From positions 27,430 through 91,429 of the forward strand of contig SFGO01000002.1 of NCBI GenBank assembly GCA_004556545.1: a DNA stretch of 64,000 bases, read 5' to 3'. This document shows positions 43,276 to 52,812 of the stretch, piece after piece. A model generated the notes under the pieces. That model was not told where the DNA came from. It was given only the letters and a program-made list of their open reading frames with translations, and ran no database searches. The position numbers were made by a program, and so were the translations under genes. The number at the start of each line of letters is the position of its first letter. The first letter of the stretch is position 1. The stretch is from Clostridiales bacterium (lineage in GTDB: Bacteria; Bacillota; Clostridia; Christensenellales; Aristaeellaceae).

Positions 43276-43288
43276 GAATTTGGGTTTC

Positions 43289-44998
43289 TTAGTTGTTCTT
43301 CGCAGCCTGAGACTGAGCGTACCACTCGTTGACGTCGTTGGTAATCTGAGTGCCGCCCATGGAGTCGAAGGTCTTCAGCCAGTTGTCGAAGCCCTCGTCC
43401 ACGCCCACTTCACCGATGATGATCTTGGTGAAGGCGGTCAGCTGTTCGTCCTTGATGGTCGTCCAGCGATCCTGCATGAACTCGTTCTGAGCGCCCAGGA
43501 AGCCGTCGTAATGGATGCGGCCGTTATCGATAGCGTCGCCCAGCACAACCATGGGAGTGTAGGGGCCGTCGCCGAACATGTGCTCCCAAGCCCAGATAGA
43601 GGAACCATTATGCAGGTTGCTCCAGTAGGTCACAGCCTTGGCGCGCAGCACGGACTCATCGCCGCCGGCCTTGTAGCATTCCAGCAGGTTCAGGTAGGTG
43701 TTGTAGTTATCCCAAGAGGAAACGCTGCCCTGGAAGGGCTCCAGAATCTGACCCTGATCGTTGGAGAACCACCAGGTGCCGTCGCAGATACCGCCCTGAG
43801 CCACGAAGGTGCACAGTGCGCTGATCTTGGCCGCCACTTCGGGATGCTCGTAGTTCTTGTTGATGACGATCCAGCCGCGCTTGTTGGGGGTCAGATACTG
43901 TTCCACGGGGCTGCCGTCTTCAGAGGGCAGAGCCACGCACATCCAGTCGGAGTTGGGGTCTTCGTCATGCAGCTTCTGCATGTTGTGGGCAATCCAGTGA
44001 CCGGCGTAGATCACGCCCACCTGGCTGTTGTACATCAAAGCCTGAGCGTCGCCGTTGGACTGGGTGATGAATTCCTTGTCCAGCAGACCGTCGTTGTACA
44101 GGCCGTTCAGATAGGTCAGCGCTTTCTTCACGTTTTCCTGCGTGCCGCCCCAGACCAGCTTGCCGTCTTCTTCCACCCAGAATTCGGGGTAGGCCTTGTA
44201 ACCGGCGAACAGACCGCGGGTCGCGTAGTACAGAGACTTGTCGATGAGCATGCCGTAGGTGGCGTCGTTGCCGCCCAGCTTGGCTTCCTGGAACTTGACC
44301 ATGATGTTCTTCAGATCATCCATGGTCTTGGGGGCTTCCAGATTCAGGGCCTCCATCCAGTCCTTGCGCAGCCAGATGTAGGAGAAGGTGTCGGTATCGG
44401 ACACGCTGCGAGGAATGCCGTAGCACTTTCCGTCGTACATGGCCATTTCGTACAGCATGCCGCCGTCGGAGTTCTGGATTTCCTTATCCCAGGTGGTGAA
44501 ATACTGATCCACAACATCCTCGATGGGCATGATCAGATCGGATTCCGCCAGCTGGATCAGGTCGTTCTGATTGGTGACGATGAACATATCCGGGATTTCG
44601 CCGGCGGCGATGGCCAGACGGAGCTGGTTCACATAGCCGTTATCCGCGTCGTTCTTCAGCCACAGATACTTGATCTTGATGTTCAGGGCCTTTTCAGCGG
44701 CCTGGACGTAGCGGTTGTTTTCCAGGGTCTCGCCCCACCACTCGTTCCAGGTAGCCATGTTGGTTTCCAGCGTGCTGTTGTAGTAGTTGACAATCGTCAC
44801 TTCCACAGGCTCGTCGTAGGGAGCTACCAGAGCGCCTTCGCCATACTTTTCTTCATAGAACTTCTGAAGGTTGTCGGCCAGCAGCTGTACCTGCTTGTCG
44901 AGGTAGTCCTTCTCGTGTTCGTCCACGGCGAACGCGGAGGTGGTCAGCAGACTCAGGCACAGCGCCACAGCCAGCACCAGGGAAAGGATCTTTTTCAT
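43289..44998 (-). CDS. Extracellular solute-binding protein, LplA-like
   Basis: A 569-residue binding protein. The signal peptide (MKKILSLVLAVALCLSLL..., cleavage probably after TSAFA near residue 24) lacks a lipobox cysteine at the cleavage site. LplA-type features follow: a NWWGE-like N-lobe segment, IPDMFIVTNQNDL, IPRSVSDTDTFSYIWLRKDWM and a C-terminal WSNLHNGSSIWAW region. It delivers an oligosaccharide to the two permeases. The start has AAAGGAGG seven bases upstream and a promoter at 45069-45097. The lack of a lipid anchor is unusual for a Gram-positive importer. Confidence 0.9.
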   Translation of the reverse strand: MKKILSLVLAVALCLSLLTTSAFAVDEHEKDYLDKQVQLLADNLQKFYEEKYGEGALVAPYDEPVEVTIVNYYNSTLETNMATWNEWWGETLENNRYVQAAEKALNIKIKYLWLKNDADNGYVNQLRLAIAAGEIPDMFIVTNQNDLIQLAESDLIMPIEDVVDQYFTTWDKEIQNSDGGMLYEMAMYDGKCYGIPRSVSDTDTFSYIWLRKDWMEALNLEAPKTMDDLKNIMVKFQEAKLGGNDATYGMLIDKSLYYATRGLFAGYKAYPEFWVEEDGKLVWGGTQENVKKALTYLNGLYNDGLLDKEFITQSNGDAQALMYNSQVGVIYAGHWIAHNMQKLHDEDPNSDWMCVALPSEDGSPVEQYLTPNKRGWIVINKNYEHPEVAAKISALCTFVAQGGICDGTWWFSNDQGQILEPFQGSVSSWDNYNTYLNLLECYKAGGDESVLRAKAVTYWSNLHNGSSIWAWEHMFGDGPYTPMVVLGDAIDNGRIHYDGFLGAQNEFMQDRWTTIKDEQLTAFTKIIIGEVGVDEGFDNWLKTFDSMGGTQITNDVNEWYAQSQAAKNN

Positions 44999-45068
44999 AC
45001 CAGTTCCTCCTTTTGAAATTTGAATGTTTCTTCCGGCCGTTTTCGAGGCAAGAAGATCATGTGCCTTT

Positions 45069-45097
45069 AGTGTAACGTTCCGGCGCTCTGGCCGCAA
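45069..45097 (-). promoter_or_regulatory. Promoter of the sugar importer operon
   Basis: On the minus strand TTGCGG (45092-45097), a 17-base spacer and TACACT (45069-45074) precede the binding-protein ATG by about 70 bases. The boxes are imperfect, as expected for a promoter needing an activator such as the YesN-like regulator encoded just upstream. Confidence 0.62.
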
Positions 45098-45156
45098 TCC
45101 CAACATTTTGTCTTTTCGGGTGCAATTTTTACCGGCAAATAGCAAAAAGGACAAAA

Positions 45157-46752
45157 TCAGTTCCCTGATGCGTCGCCCGCCGTTTCCCGCCGGAACTGGG
45201 CGGGCGAAAGGCCGGTCATTTTCTTGAACACCCGGTTAAAGTACTTGGTGGAGCAGAAGCCGGTCTTAACCGCGATGTCGGACACCTTATCGTTGCTGTT
45301 TTCCAGCAGCTCCCGCGCCTTTCCGATGCGGACGTTGTACAGATGGGTCATCACATTGGTGCCCGTGTTGGCCTTATAAAACCGGGAAAGGTAGGCGGGG
45401 CTGTAATGAACCTCGTCTGCCAGCCGGGTCAGGGTCAGATCCTCCTGATAATGCTGCTCGATGTACTGATTGATTCGGACGATCAGCCACGTTTCCCGGC
45501 TTTCCCGGTTTTCCTCCCGGGCCTGACGGATGCGCCTGAGATAATCGTCGAGGTTCCGAAGCCATTCCTCCAGACTGCCGAAGCGGTCGCAGGCGGTCAG
45601 CCGTTTCTTTTCCGCCGCAAGATCCTGCTGCGGGGCGTACAGACGGCCCGCCTCGGTCATCAGGAAGCCCACGGCGGCCACCGTGGTTTCCGGCAGCGCG
45701 GGAAACGGCGCGCTGCTCAATTCGTCCCGAAGGACCTGCAGGAAGGAATCAATATTGCCGCACTTCACCATTTCCCAGAGCATGTTCAGCTCCTCCATGC
45801 TGGGGAAGGGCAGCTTCCCCTCGGAATGGCGCAGCTCCTCCGCCGTATCCAGCAGCAGCATGCCGCTTTCGCTGCGGATATCCTCCAGCCGCACCGCCGC
45901 CCGCTGATATAGTTCATGAACCTGCGACCATGGCAGCGGCGCGTCCGCGCAGAGAATGGCCAGCTTGCGGCCGGTTTCTTCTTCCACGGTCTGGGGCAGG
46001 GTTTCCAGCGCCGTCTGCACATAGGTGACGCGGCTGCCCGCCAGACTGCTTTCCCCTTCCGGCTGAATTGCCAGCAGAATGGTTCCGGTGGACAAATACG
46101 GCAAAAACGGAATATCATAGACCTGAAACCGTTCCCGAATCGATTGCAGAATATCCATGGCCGTTCGGTTATTGGTCATGGGGTTCTGATCGCTCAGGGC
46201 CAGCAGCACCAGCAGCACCGGCTCGTCCAGCCGGAAAGGCACGGTGAACTGATCCAGATCGTGCTGATCCGGCAGAGGAATTCCCTGCACGATGATGCGC
46301 TTGAGAAAATACCGCCCCATGGACTCCTCCACCTGCTGCCGGTATTGGTCATAATGCCGCAGCTTTTCCTCCCGGGCCCGCTCCTTTCGGATGGATTGAA
46401 GCTTTCGCTCCACGCACTGACAGATGGTGTCGTAGCTTTCGATTTTCAGCAGATAATCCACCCGGTCGTGGCGAAGGGTCTCGTAGGCGTAGTCAAAATT
46501 GTCATAGGCGGTCAGAATGAGAAAATGGCATTTGGGCCAGATGGCCTGCACCTTGCTGAGCAGCTCCAATCCGCTCATGCCCGGCATGGAGATGTCTGTA
46601 ATGACAATATCAAACCGCATGGTGCGGATGACTTCCAGCGCCTCCACGGCGGAATAGCAGCGGTAGAGTTCAAACTCGAAGCGCTCGTCCATCAGGTCGT
46701 AAATCGAATTGGCGATCCGCTCCTCATCGTCAACGATCATCATCCGAAACAT
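45157..46752 (-). CDS. YesN-type response regulator with AraC DNA-binding domain
   Basis: A 531-residue regulator: receiver domain (DD at 8-9, phospho-acceptor Asp53 in ITDISMPG), a long middle domain of about 280 residues, and a C-terminal AraC domain with QYIEQHYQEDLTLTRLADEVHYSPAYLSRFYK. The ATG at 46752 has GGAGAG seven bases upstream. It overlaps the kinase gene by 23 bases. It lies directly upstream of the importer operon on the same strand and most likely activates it. Confidence 0.92.
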   Translation of the reverse strand: MFRMMIVDDEERIANSIYDLMDERFEFELYRCYSAVEALEVIRTMRFDIVITDISMPGMSGLELLSKVQAIWPKCHFLILTAYDNFDYAYETLRHDRVDYLLKIESYDTICQCVERKLQSIRKERAREEKLRHYDQYRQQVEESMGRYFLKRIIVQGIPLPDQHDLDQFTVPFRLDEPVLLVLLALSDQNPMTNNRTAMDILQSIRERFQVYDIPFLPYLSTGTILLAIQPEGESSLAGSRVTYVQTALETLPQTVEEETGRKLAILCADAPLPWSQVHELYQRAAVRLEDIRSESGMLLLDTAEELRHSEGKLPFPSMEELNMLWEMVKCGNIDSFLQVLRDELSSAPFPALPETTVAAVGFLMTEAGRLYAPQQDLAAEKKRLTACDRFGSLEEWLRNLDDYLRRIRQAREENRESRETWLIVRINQYIEQHYQEDLTLTRLADEVHYSPAYLSRFYKANTGTNVMTHLYNVRIGKARELLENSNDKVSDIAVKTGFCSTKYFNRVFKKMTGLSPAQFRRETAGDASGN

Positions 46753-48496
46753 ATTTTTTCTCTCCAATCATGCGGATTTCCGAACGGAAGCCGCCCAGCG
46801 GCGAGCGGGACACATACAGTCCGCTGCCCGGCTGGTACAGCATCCGAATCCGCCGGTGTATATTGCTCAGGGCCACGGAATCGCCGTTGGGGTTGTATTC
46901 CTCGGCGGCCAGAATCGTCCGCGCCTTCTCGATCAGCTCATCGGAAGCGTTGGGGCCGTTATCATCCACATAGATGGACAGCCGGTTCCCCTCCGCCTCA
47001 AACTGCACGGAAATAACGCCTGTTTCCCGCATATCCTTGATGCCGTGCTCAAAGGTGTTTTCCAGCAAGGGCTGGATAATAATGCGCGGGACGGGCTTTT
47101 CCGCGTACTCGGGCGGACATTCGGCCAGCCGGGCCTCCAGATGGCTGCCGAAGCGCATTTTCTGGATTTCCACGTAGGCTTTGGCATGCTCCATTTCCTC
47201 CCGAAGCGTCGCCTCGTCCCGGGCAGAGGTGGTGATATAGCGCAGGTAACGGCCCAGCACGTCCGTCATCTGTTCCGCCACGTCGTATTCCTCGTTCATC
47301 AGAAGCGCCCGCAGGTTAAAGTAGGTATTGTAGAGAAAATGCGGGCGAATCTGATAGCGCAGCTGCTTCAGCTCGCTCTTGGCGTTGAGCAGCTTGAGGG
47401 TGTATTCCCGGTCGATCAATTCCTGCAGGCGAACCGTCATCTGATTAAACTGATCGTAAATCTGCCGGAACTCGTTGCTCTTCGCGCCGGTCAGGCGCAC
47501 GGACAAATCGCCCTTCCCCACCTTCTTCATGGCCGCGTCGATCTTGGAAACCGGCTTATGCACCATCTGCTGCAGGAAGCAGGCCAGCGACAGCATGACC
47601 ACGATGCTGACGGCGCAGACCATGGTAATCATCCTGCGGTATTCCTGCATCCGGTCGGTAATCAGGCTGACCGGGGTCAGCTGACAGACCTTCACAGGCA
47701 CCGACGAGGCCTGCTGCCAGTTCAGAAGCCACTGCTTTCCTTCCCATTCGCACCGCACAAAACCGCCGCTGCTTCCATGAACCGCTTCGGCAATCTGTTG
47801 CCTGTCCACAGCGGACAGGGCGCTGTTCATCGCCAGTGGAACCTCCTCGCCGTCCTTGACGGCAAAGACGGCCATCCGGGAGTTTTCATCGTCCGGCAAA
47901 TAGCGTTTCAGATAGGTGTACAGATTCATGGACGAAAAAGAAGCGACGGCTACCGCGTTATGGGACGCGGCGGACTGCAACGGCGCTTTGGCCAGAACCA
48001 GCCGTATTTTCCCGTTTTCCAGCGCTACGCCGCGGGTATCTCCGCCCAGTGTATCCGTAACCAGCTCCAGCGTCTCCTCATCCAGCGGCGCAATGGAGCC
48101 CATCATCACCTTGCGCATGGAATCCAGCATGCAGATTTCCAGCGTATCCATAAAGGCAATGGAGTTTTCAATCGTGCTGATTTGATTATGCACGGCGGAG
48201 GTCTGACTGAGATAGTCGTAATTGAAGATTCGGCTGTCATAATACAGCTGCAGCCGGGTCAGACTGCTGTCGTTCAGCTCGGTCTGCATGAGCAGAAGCA
48301 GCGTATCCACGTCCGTGGAGAAGGAACGCACCGCCGAGTTGATCTCCTGCTGGCGGCTTTCGATAATAAAGTTTTCGAAGTTCCGGGTGGACTGCTGGGC
48401 CAGCCAGAAAATGAGCGCGCAGATGATCCCCGTTACCAGCAGCGTAACGGACAGAAGAATGGCCAGCAGGGAATAGAGTTTTTTCTTTCGGGTCAT
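46730..48496 (-). CDS. YesM-type sensor histidine kinase
   Basis: A 588-residue membrane kinase. Two membrane helices (about residues 9-32 and 270-290) flank an extracellular sensor of some 230 residues. A HAMP linker, the His_kinase domain with QLRYQIRPHFLYNT, and an ATPase end with DDNGPNA and ALSNIHRRIRMLY follow. The ATG at 48496 has AAAGGAG nine bases upstream. It should sense an external carbohydrate or importer state and phosphorylate the YesN-like regulator. Confidence 0.92.
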   Translation of the reverse strand: MTRKKKLYSLLAILLSVTLLVTGIICALIFWLAQQSTRNFENFIIESRQQEINSAVRSFSTDVDTLLLLMQTELNDSSLTRLQLYYDSRIFNYDYLSQTSAVHNQISTIENSIAFMDTLEICMLDSMRKVMMGSIAPLDEETLELVTDTLGGDTRGVALENGKIRLVLAKAPLQSAASHNAVAVASFSSMNLYTYLKRYLPDDENSRMAVFAVKDGEEVPLAMNSALSAVDRQQIAEAVHGSSGGFVRCEWEGKQWLLNWQQASSVPVKVCQLTPVSLITDRMQEYRRMITMVCAVSIVVMLSLACFLQQMVHKPVSKIDAAMKKVGKGDLSVRLTGAKSNEFRQIYDQFNQMTVRLQELIDREYTLKLLNAKSELKQLRYQIRPHFLYNTYFNLRALLMNEEYDVAEQMTDVLGRYLRYITTSARDEATLREEMEHAKAYVEIQKMRFGSHLEARLAECPPEYAEKPVPRIIIQPLLENTFEHGIKDMRETGVISVQFEAEGNRLSIYVDDNGPNASDELIEKARTILAAEEYNPNGDSVALSNIHRRIRMLYQPGSGLYVSRSPLGGFRSEIRMIGEKKYVSDDDR

Positions 48497-48532
48497 GGCT
48501 GCGCGCTCCTTTCTGGGAAGGTTCAACAAGAG

Positions 48533-49468
48533 TCAGTTCAGGGCGGTCAGGGTGAAGATCGTTTCGTAGGTCTTGGTTTCGCCGGGAGCCACAAAGGCAA
48601 AGCCCGTCTTTTCCCGGTCAAAGGGCGCGTTGGGGCAGTTGTTCACCCAGGTCTGCGGCTCTACGCAGAGGAACTCTTTGCTGCCGCCGTTGTACACCAT
48701 CCAATAGGCATAGGGCGGCAAGGCCCGGTAAATCAGCTGTACGCCGCGCTTTGCATCCGTCAGGCGCATTTCCCGGCTTTCATCCATGGCAAAATGGCGG
48801 CTGATGACATGCTCGCAGGGGCGGAACGTGCCCGCCAGCATCTCCTGACGCATGGGCGAATCCGCCACGATCCCTCCTGTGGGCAGGAAGTTGTCCATGT
48901 TGCGCTCGATTTCGTCCCCTACGCCCAGCTTCAGGCAGACGTCCTCCGCCTTTCCGCCTTCCGCAAACGGCAGCCCGAAGGTGGTGTGAAAGCCCAGCGC
49001 AAAGGGCATATTCTGTTCCGAATCGTTGGTGACGGAAATAAGCTGGTGCATGCCGTCCTCCCGCAGTTCAAAACGAATGCGCAGGGTAAAAGCATGCGGG
49101 AAGGTCATGTAGGGATGCTCCTTCGTGGCCTGAAAAAGGAACTCCGCGCAGCTGTCCGTCTGTTCCACGCAGGACACGGCGGTTTCATGCAGCATGCCGT
49201 GAATGAAGTTGCCGATGGCTGGCTCGTTCATGGGAAAAACATATTCCCGGCCCTCAAACTCGAACTTTGCGCCGGAGATACGGTTGGGCGGCAGCAGCAC
49301 GGGCACGCCCCAGAGATAGGGATTGGAATTCGTAAAATCTTCCAGAGAACTGGGGGTGCGCAGGGAACTCATATGCAGTTCCGGGCGGGTCAACGAAATC
49401 AGATTGGCGCCCCGTTCCGGGCAAATTTCAGCCTCGTAGCCAAAGGCGGACAGGTGGACGGTAGGCAT
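48533..49468 (-). CDS. Aldose 1-epimerase family protein
   Basis: A 311-residue galactose-mutarotase-like protein. It has an N-terminal beta sandwich with FGYEAEICPERGANLISL, then VPVLLPPNRI and NFIHGMLHE (an active-site His region). HTTFGLPF (second His) and a C-terminal FLCVEPQTWVNNCPNAP with the catalytic Glu follow. It interconverts sugar anomers in the cytoplasm. The ATG at 49468 follows AAGGAGAG at eight bases. It lies 36 bases upstream of the YesM-like gene on the same strand. Confidence 0.9.
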   Translation of the reverse strand: MPTVHLSAFGYEAEICPERGANLISLTRPELHMSSLRTPSSLEDFTNSNPYLWGVPVLLPPNRISGAKFEFEGREYVFPMNEPAIGNFIHGMLHETAVSCVEQTDSCAEFLFQATKEHPYMTFPHAFTLRIRFELREDGMHQLISVTNDSEQNMPFALGFHTTFGLPFAEGGKAEDVCLKLGVGDEIERNMDNFLPTGGIVADSPMRQEMLAGTFRPCEHVISRHFAMDESREMRLTDAKRGVQLIYRALPPYAYWMVYNGGSKEFLCVEPQTWVNNCPNAPFDREKTGFAFVAPGETKTYETIFTLTALN

Positions 49469-49601
49469 GGAACGTTCTCTCCTTCTGTTTCCGGCGCATA
49501 CGCCGGACGGTGTTTTCTGCATTGTACCACAAAAAGCGGCCTTCCGGCAGCTTTCCGTATGAAAAAACGAGGGGCGGGCCTGCGCCCGTCCCCCGTGGCC
49601 G

Positions 49602-50723
49602 TTACTTTTCCTCTGCCTTTTTGGCTGCCTGAGCCCGGGCGAAGTCTTCGTCCGCCAGACGGCTGAACCGCTGGAAGATTTCGATTTCCTTCGGGTCGTA
49701 GGGATGATGGCTGGGGCGGTAAATATCGTGGAACCACTTGGTGAAGTCGATGTCGGCGTTGTGGTCGCTTTCGTAGCGCTGCCACAGGCCTTCCCACGGC
49801 TCGTAGGTCTGATACTTGCCGGCCACAAAGCCCCAGTTATAGCAGCCGATCTTTTCCAGATAGAACAGGGGGAACATTTCCTGCACGGTATTGTGCAGGC
49901 AGCGGCCCAGCCACTCGGTATTCACGATGGGACGGCCGTATTCATCCTTGAGCCGCTTGATCTGCATGACGTTGCTCTGATAGGTGCCGTAATTATGGTA
50001 GCTGATGATGTCCGAATTGTCGCAGGCGAAGCGCTCGATATCGGTCATGGGCAGGTTGCGGTCGTTGGGAAGCCGCCATGCACAGCAGGTCAAAGGCTGG
50101 ATGGGGTCGATCTCCCGGGCGATCTCGAAGAACTTCTTCAGATGAGGCATGGTAGCCTGCTCCCGCTTGGAGTTGCCTACCTCATTGTAGATATCCCACA
50201 TGCAGATGCGTTCGTCGTTCTTGTGGGTCTCGATGATCTCCCGCACCCACTCGTAATGGCGCTGCGCCAGTTCCGGCTCGTCCAGCAGATGGTAGCCCAT
50301 TCCGGCAAACTTGCTGTGCTGGCTCTTTTTACGGCCGCCGTGATAGCCCCAGTCGTAGTGCTGCGGGCCAAGCGTCATGGGCTTGGTGTACTCCTTGGGC
50401 TGCATGCAGTCGTTGCCCAGCACCACCATGCAGGAGATGCCGTGCTTCCACGCGGTTTCCAGGTAGCGGTCGAAGCGCTCCATGAAGCCGTCATGCTGCT
50501 GATCCCACACGAAGAACTCCAGAACGATGCGGATGGAATTAAATCCGGTCTCCGCCGCCAGCGCCAGTTCTTCGTCGGCGGTCTTGAGCCGCTCTTCAAA
50601 GCCCTCTTCCTGCCACTGATCAATCCGGTTGGCGCAGTCGCTGCTCATGAAGTTGCAGCCGCGCAGCCAGTTATGATTGTTGTACCATTCCCATGCCCGT
50701 TCCTTGGTCCATACTTTGCCCAT
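49602..50723 (-). CDS. Glycoside hydrolase family 5-like TIM-barrel protein, cytoplasmic
   Basis: A 373-residue protein without signal peptide. It reads as a GH5-type barrel: LRGCNFMSSDCAN at the start, GFNSIRIVLEFFVWD, the proposed acid/base Glu in MWDIYNEVGN and the proposed nucleophile Glu in IVNTEWLGR. The AGAGGAG site supports the ATG at 50723. It probably cleaves an imported oligosaccharide or glycoside. It has its own strong promoter with an embedded palindrome. Confidence 0.85.
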   Translation of the reverse strand: MGKVWTKERAWEWYNNHNWLRGCNFMSSDCANRIDQWQEEGFEERLKTADEELALAAETGFNSIRIVLEFFVWDQQHDGFMERFDRYLETAWKHGISCMVVLGNDCMQPKEYTKPMTLGPQHYDWGYHGGRKKSQHSKFAGMGYHLLDEPELAQRHYEWVREIIETHKNDERICMWDIYNEVGNSKREQATMPHLKKFFEIAREIDPIQPLTCCAWRLPNDRNLPMTDIERFACDNSDIISYHNYGTYQSNVMQIKRLKDEYGRPIVNTEWLGRCLHNTVQEMFPLFYLEKIGCYNWGFVAGKYQTYEPWEGLWQRYESDHNADIDFTKWFHDIYRPSHHPYDPKEIEIFQRFSRLADEDFARAQAAKKAEEK

Positions 50724-50797
50724 CAGTGTCACTCCTCTTTTCAAGCTCGTTTGGGTTCTGTATCCGACTTTCGGCAGCTTCTTTATGACTCGCCAAA

Positions 50798-50826
50798 ATT
50801 ATAAGCGGGCGCTCTGCCCGCGTCAA
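50798..50826 (-). promoter_or_regulatory. Promoter of the GH5-like gene with operator in the spacer
   Basis: On the minus strand TTGACG (50821-50826), a 17-base spacer and a perfect TATAAT (50798-50803). Most of the spacer is an inverted repeat GCGGGC-N5-GCCCGC (50804-50820), well placed for a repressor that blocks RNA polymerase. Confidence 0.8.
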
Positions 50827-50957
50827 CCGAATAGCCCCATCCGGTCAATATCTTTGTCTTTTTGGCAAAAAAATGGATATTTCAGAAGGGAAACAGAAGG
50901 CTGCAAAGACAAAGAGTGTCCGCAGGCAGTCATCGGCAGGGTCTTTCCCGGCGGACG

Positions 50958-51755
50958 CTACGGTTTTTCCCGGCTGGGCAGAACGCCCATGTAGCGCCGG
51001 TACAGACGGGAAAAATAGGACAGATTTTCCACGCCGCACCGCCGCGCGGCCTCGGCTACATTGCACTTTCCGGAAAGGATCAGGGTGCGGGCCTCCCGGC
51101 AGCGCAGGGCATTCAGAAATTCTACCGGCGACTGATCCAGATAGCTGCGGAACAGGCGGCAGAGCTGATAATGGCTGACGCCCACCTCCCGGCAGGCGTC
51201 CCCGACGGCGGTCTCATCCGACAGATGCTCCCTGAGATACCTAACCGCCGCCATGACGGAGCCGGGCTGCCTGGATGGCTCCTTGGGTTCGGGCAGCTGA
51301 TGGCTGCGCAGCAGGCAGGTATACAGCTGAAGGGACAGCGCCAGCACCTCTCCTTTATAAAAGGGACGTTTTTCCCGCATTTCGTCCGCCAGCTTTCGAA
51401 AAAGCGCCAAAGGCTCCGGGCTGGAGATCAGTGGGCTGAACTCCCGTCCGCCCACCGGCAGCCCGTGAGCTTCCAGAAATTCCCGGTTCAGGATCAGGCA
51501 GTAATAACGGCACGGGGAACCGTGAAAGTTGAAAACGTGCAGCTTGCCACTGTTGACCACCGCCATTTGCCCCGGGCCAAAGGAGACGGCTTCTCCATCC
51601 TGTAGAATCCGAATCTCGCCTTCCAGCCCCAGAAGCAGCTCCACGCCCTCGTGCCAATGGCCGCCCGTCCAGTCGGAATAGGGATTGCCCTTGTCCTCAT
51701 GAAAAATGATGGGAAACGATGGGTCTGGAAACTGGTGAAGCTCGTATCGGGTCAT
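50958..51755 (-). CDS. AraC-family regulator with cupin sensor
   Basis: A 265-residue regulator. The N-terminal cupin part (about residues 10-95) contains GGHWHEGVELLLGLEGE and GQMAVVNSGKLHVF. The C-terminal AraC domain has two HTH units, CREVGVSHYQLCRLF and NVAEAARRCGVENLSYFSRLYRRYMG. The ATG at 51755 follows AAAGGAA. It is divergent from the isomerase/oxidoreductase operon at 51941-54740 and is its probable regulator, responding to a sugar or sugar derivative. Confidence 0.9.
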   Translation of the reverse strand: MTRYELHQFPDPSFPIIFHEDKGNPYSDWTGGHWHEGVELLLGLEGEIRILQDGEAVSFGPGQMAVVNSGKLHVFNFHGSPCRYYCLILNREFLEAHGLPVGGREFSPLISSPEPLALFRKLADEMREKRPFYKGEVLALSLQLYTCLLRSHQLPEPKEPSRQPGSVMAAVRYLREHLSDETAVGDACREVGVSHYQLCRLFRSYLDQSPVEFLNALRCREARTLILSGKCNVAEAARRCGVENLSYFSRLYRRYMGVLPSREKP

Positions 51756-51848
51756 GAGCGTTCCTTTCTTTCCGTTCTTCCGGTGCACCTTTCTTCCGGT
51801 GCAAAACATTCGGTGCAAAAAAATGTCAATTTTTCGCAAGGTTGTGGC

Positions 51849-51876
51849 TTGTCATTTTCCGCGAAAAGTATACAAT
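51849..51876 (+). promoter_or_regulatory. Promoter of the isomerase-oxidoreductase-isomerase operon
   Basis: TTGTCA (51849-51854), a 16-base spacer and TACAAT (51871-51876) lie 64 bases before the ATG at 51941, in the divergent gap with the AraC gene. Confidence 0.65.
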
Positions 51877-51940
51877 ACAGTTGGAAACAGGTCAATCGTT
51901 CATCATCATTTTTCACGAATCCATTTTGGGAGGTGCAACA

Positions 51941-52789
51941 ATGTATCATTTCCCCATCGGTGTTATTCTGGAATCCTTCCGCAAGCCCATTCCCGAAGCG
52001 GTGGACGCCGCCGTCAAGCTGGGAGCCAGCGGCCTGCAGGTCTACGCTACGGCCACCAAGCTGGCCAAAACGGAGATGTCCCCCGCCCAGCGCAAGGATT
52101 TTTTTCGCATGGTCAAGGATCACGGGCTCTGCTTTTCCGCCCTGTGCGGCGATCTGGGCAAAGGCTTCGGCAATCCCGAGCTGAACCCGGCGCTGGTGGA
52201 GGAATCCAAGCGCATTCTGGACATTGCGCTGGAAATGGAGACCAACATCGTTACCACCCATATCGGCGTGGTGCCCACGGAGGAAGACCATCCGCGCTAT
52301 CGCATCATGCAGGACGCCTGCGGCGAGCTGGCCCGCTACGCCGACACGCTGGGCGCTCATTTTGCCGTGGAGACCGGCCCGGAACCCGCTTCCGTGCTGC
52401 GCCATTTTCTTGACGGGCTTCATTCCTCCGGCGTGGCCGTCAATCTGGATCCGGCCAATCTGATTATGGTCAACCGGGACGATCCCGTAGCCGCCGTCCA
52501 TACGCTGAAGGATTACATCGTGCATACCCATGCCAAGGATGGCCGTCAGCTTCATGCCTGCGACCCGGAAATCGTCTACGGCGTTCGTCCGAAGGAGCCC
52601 GACTGCGTAACGGACAGCAGCTTTATCGAACTGCCACTGGGCGAAGGCGACGTGCCCTTCCCCGCTTATCTGAAAGCGCTGGAGGACGTCGGCTATCGCG
52701 GCTTCCTGACCATTGAGCGCGAGGTGGGCGAGCATCCTGAAAAAGACATCGCTGCCGCCGTGGATTTCCTGAAAAACATCATCGGCTGA
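51941..52789 (+). CDS. Sugar phosphate isomerase/epimerase family TIM barrel
   Basis: A 282-residue protein of the AP-endonuclease-2/xylose-isomerase-like fold. It has GVILESFRKP at the start, LGASGLQVYA and ALCGDLGKG. Metal-site residues appear in TTHIGVVPTE, FAVETGPEPA, NLDPANLIM and HTHAKDG. The ATG at 51941 follows GGGAGGTG. Related proteins are isomerases, epimerases or 3-keto-glycoside processing enzymes. It begins a three-gene operon with a Gfo/Idh/MocA oxidoreductase and a second barrel. Confidence 0.88.
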   Translation: MYHFPIGVILESFRKPIPEAVDAAVKLGASGLQVYATATKLAKTEMSPAQRKDFFRMVKDHGLCFSALCGDLGKGFGNPELNPALVEESKRILDIALEMETNIVTTHIGVVPTEEDHPRYRIMQDACGELARYADTLGAHFAVETGPEPASVLRHFLDGLHSSGVAVNLDPANLIMVNRDDPVAAVHTLKDYIVHTHAKDGRQLHACDPEIVYGVRPKEPDCVTDSSFIELPLGEGDVPFPAYLKALEDVGYRGFLTIEREVGEHPEKDIAAAVDFLKNIIG

Positions 52790-52812
52790 GAAGCTGAGAA
52801 GGAGAACGACCC

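Noticed and set aside
46709..49666. A 985-codon open frame on the plus strand across the YesM and epimerase genes
   Set aside because: It is antisense to genes with clear family motifs and ribosome sites; its low-complexity His/Gln/Arg-rich sequence is typical of a GC-driven shadow frame.
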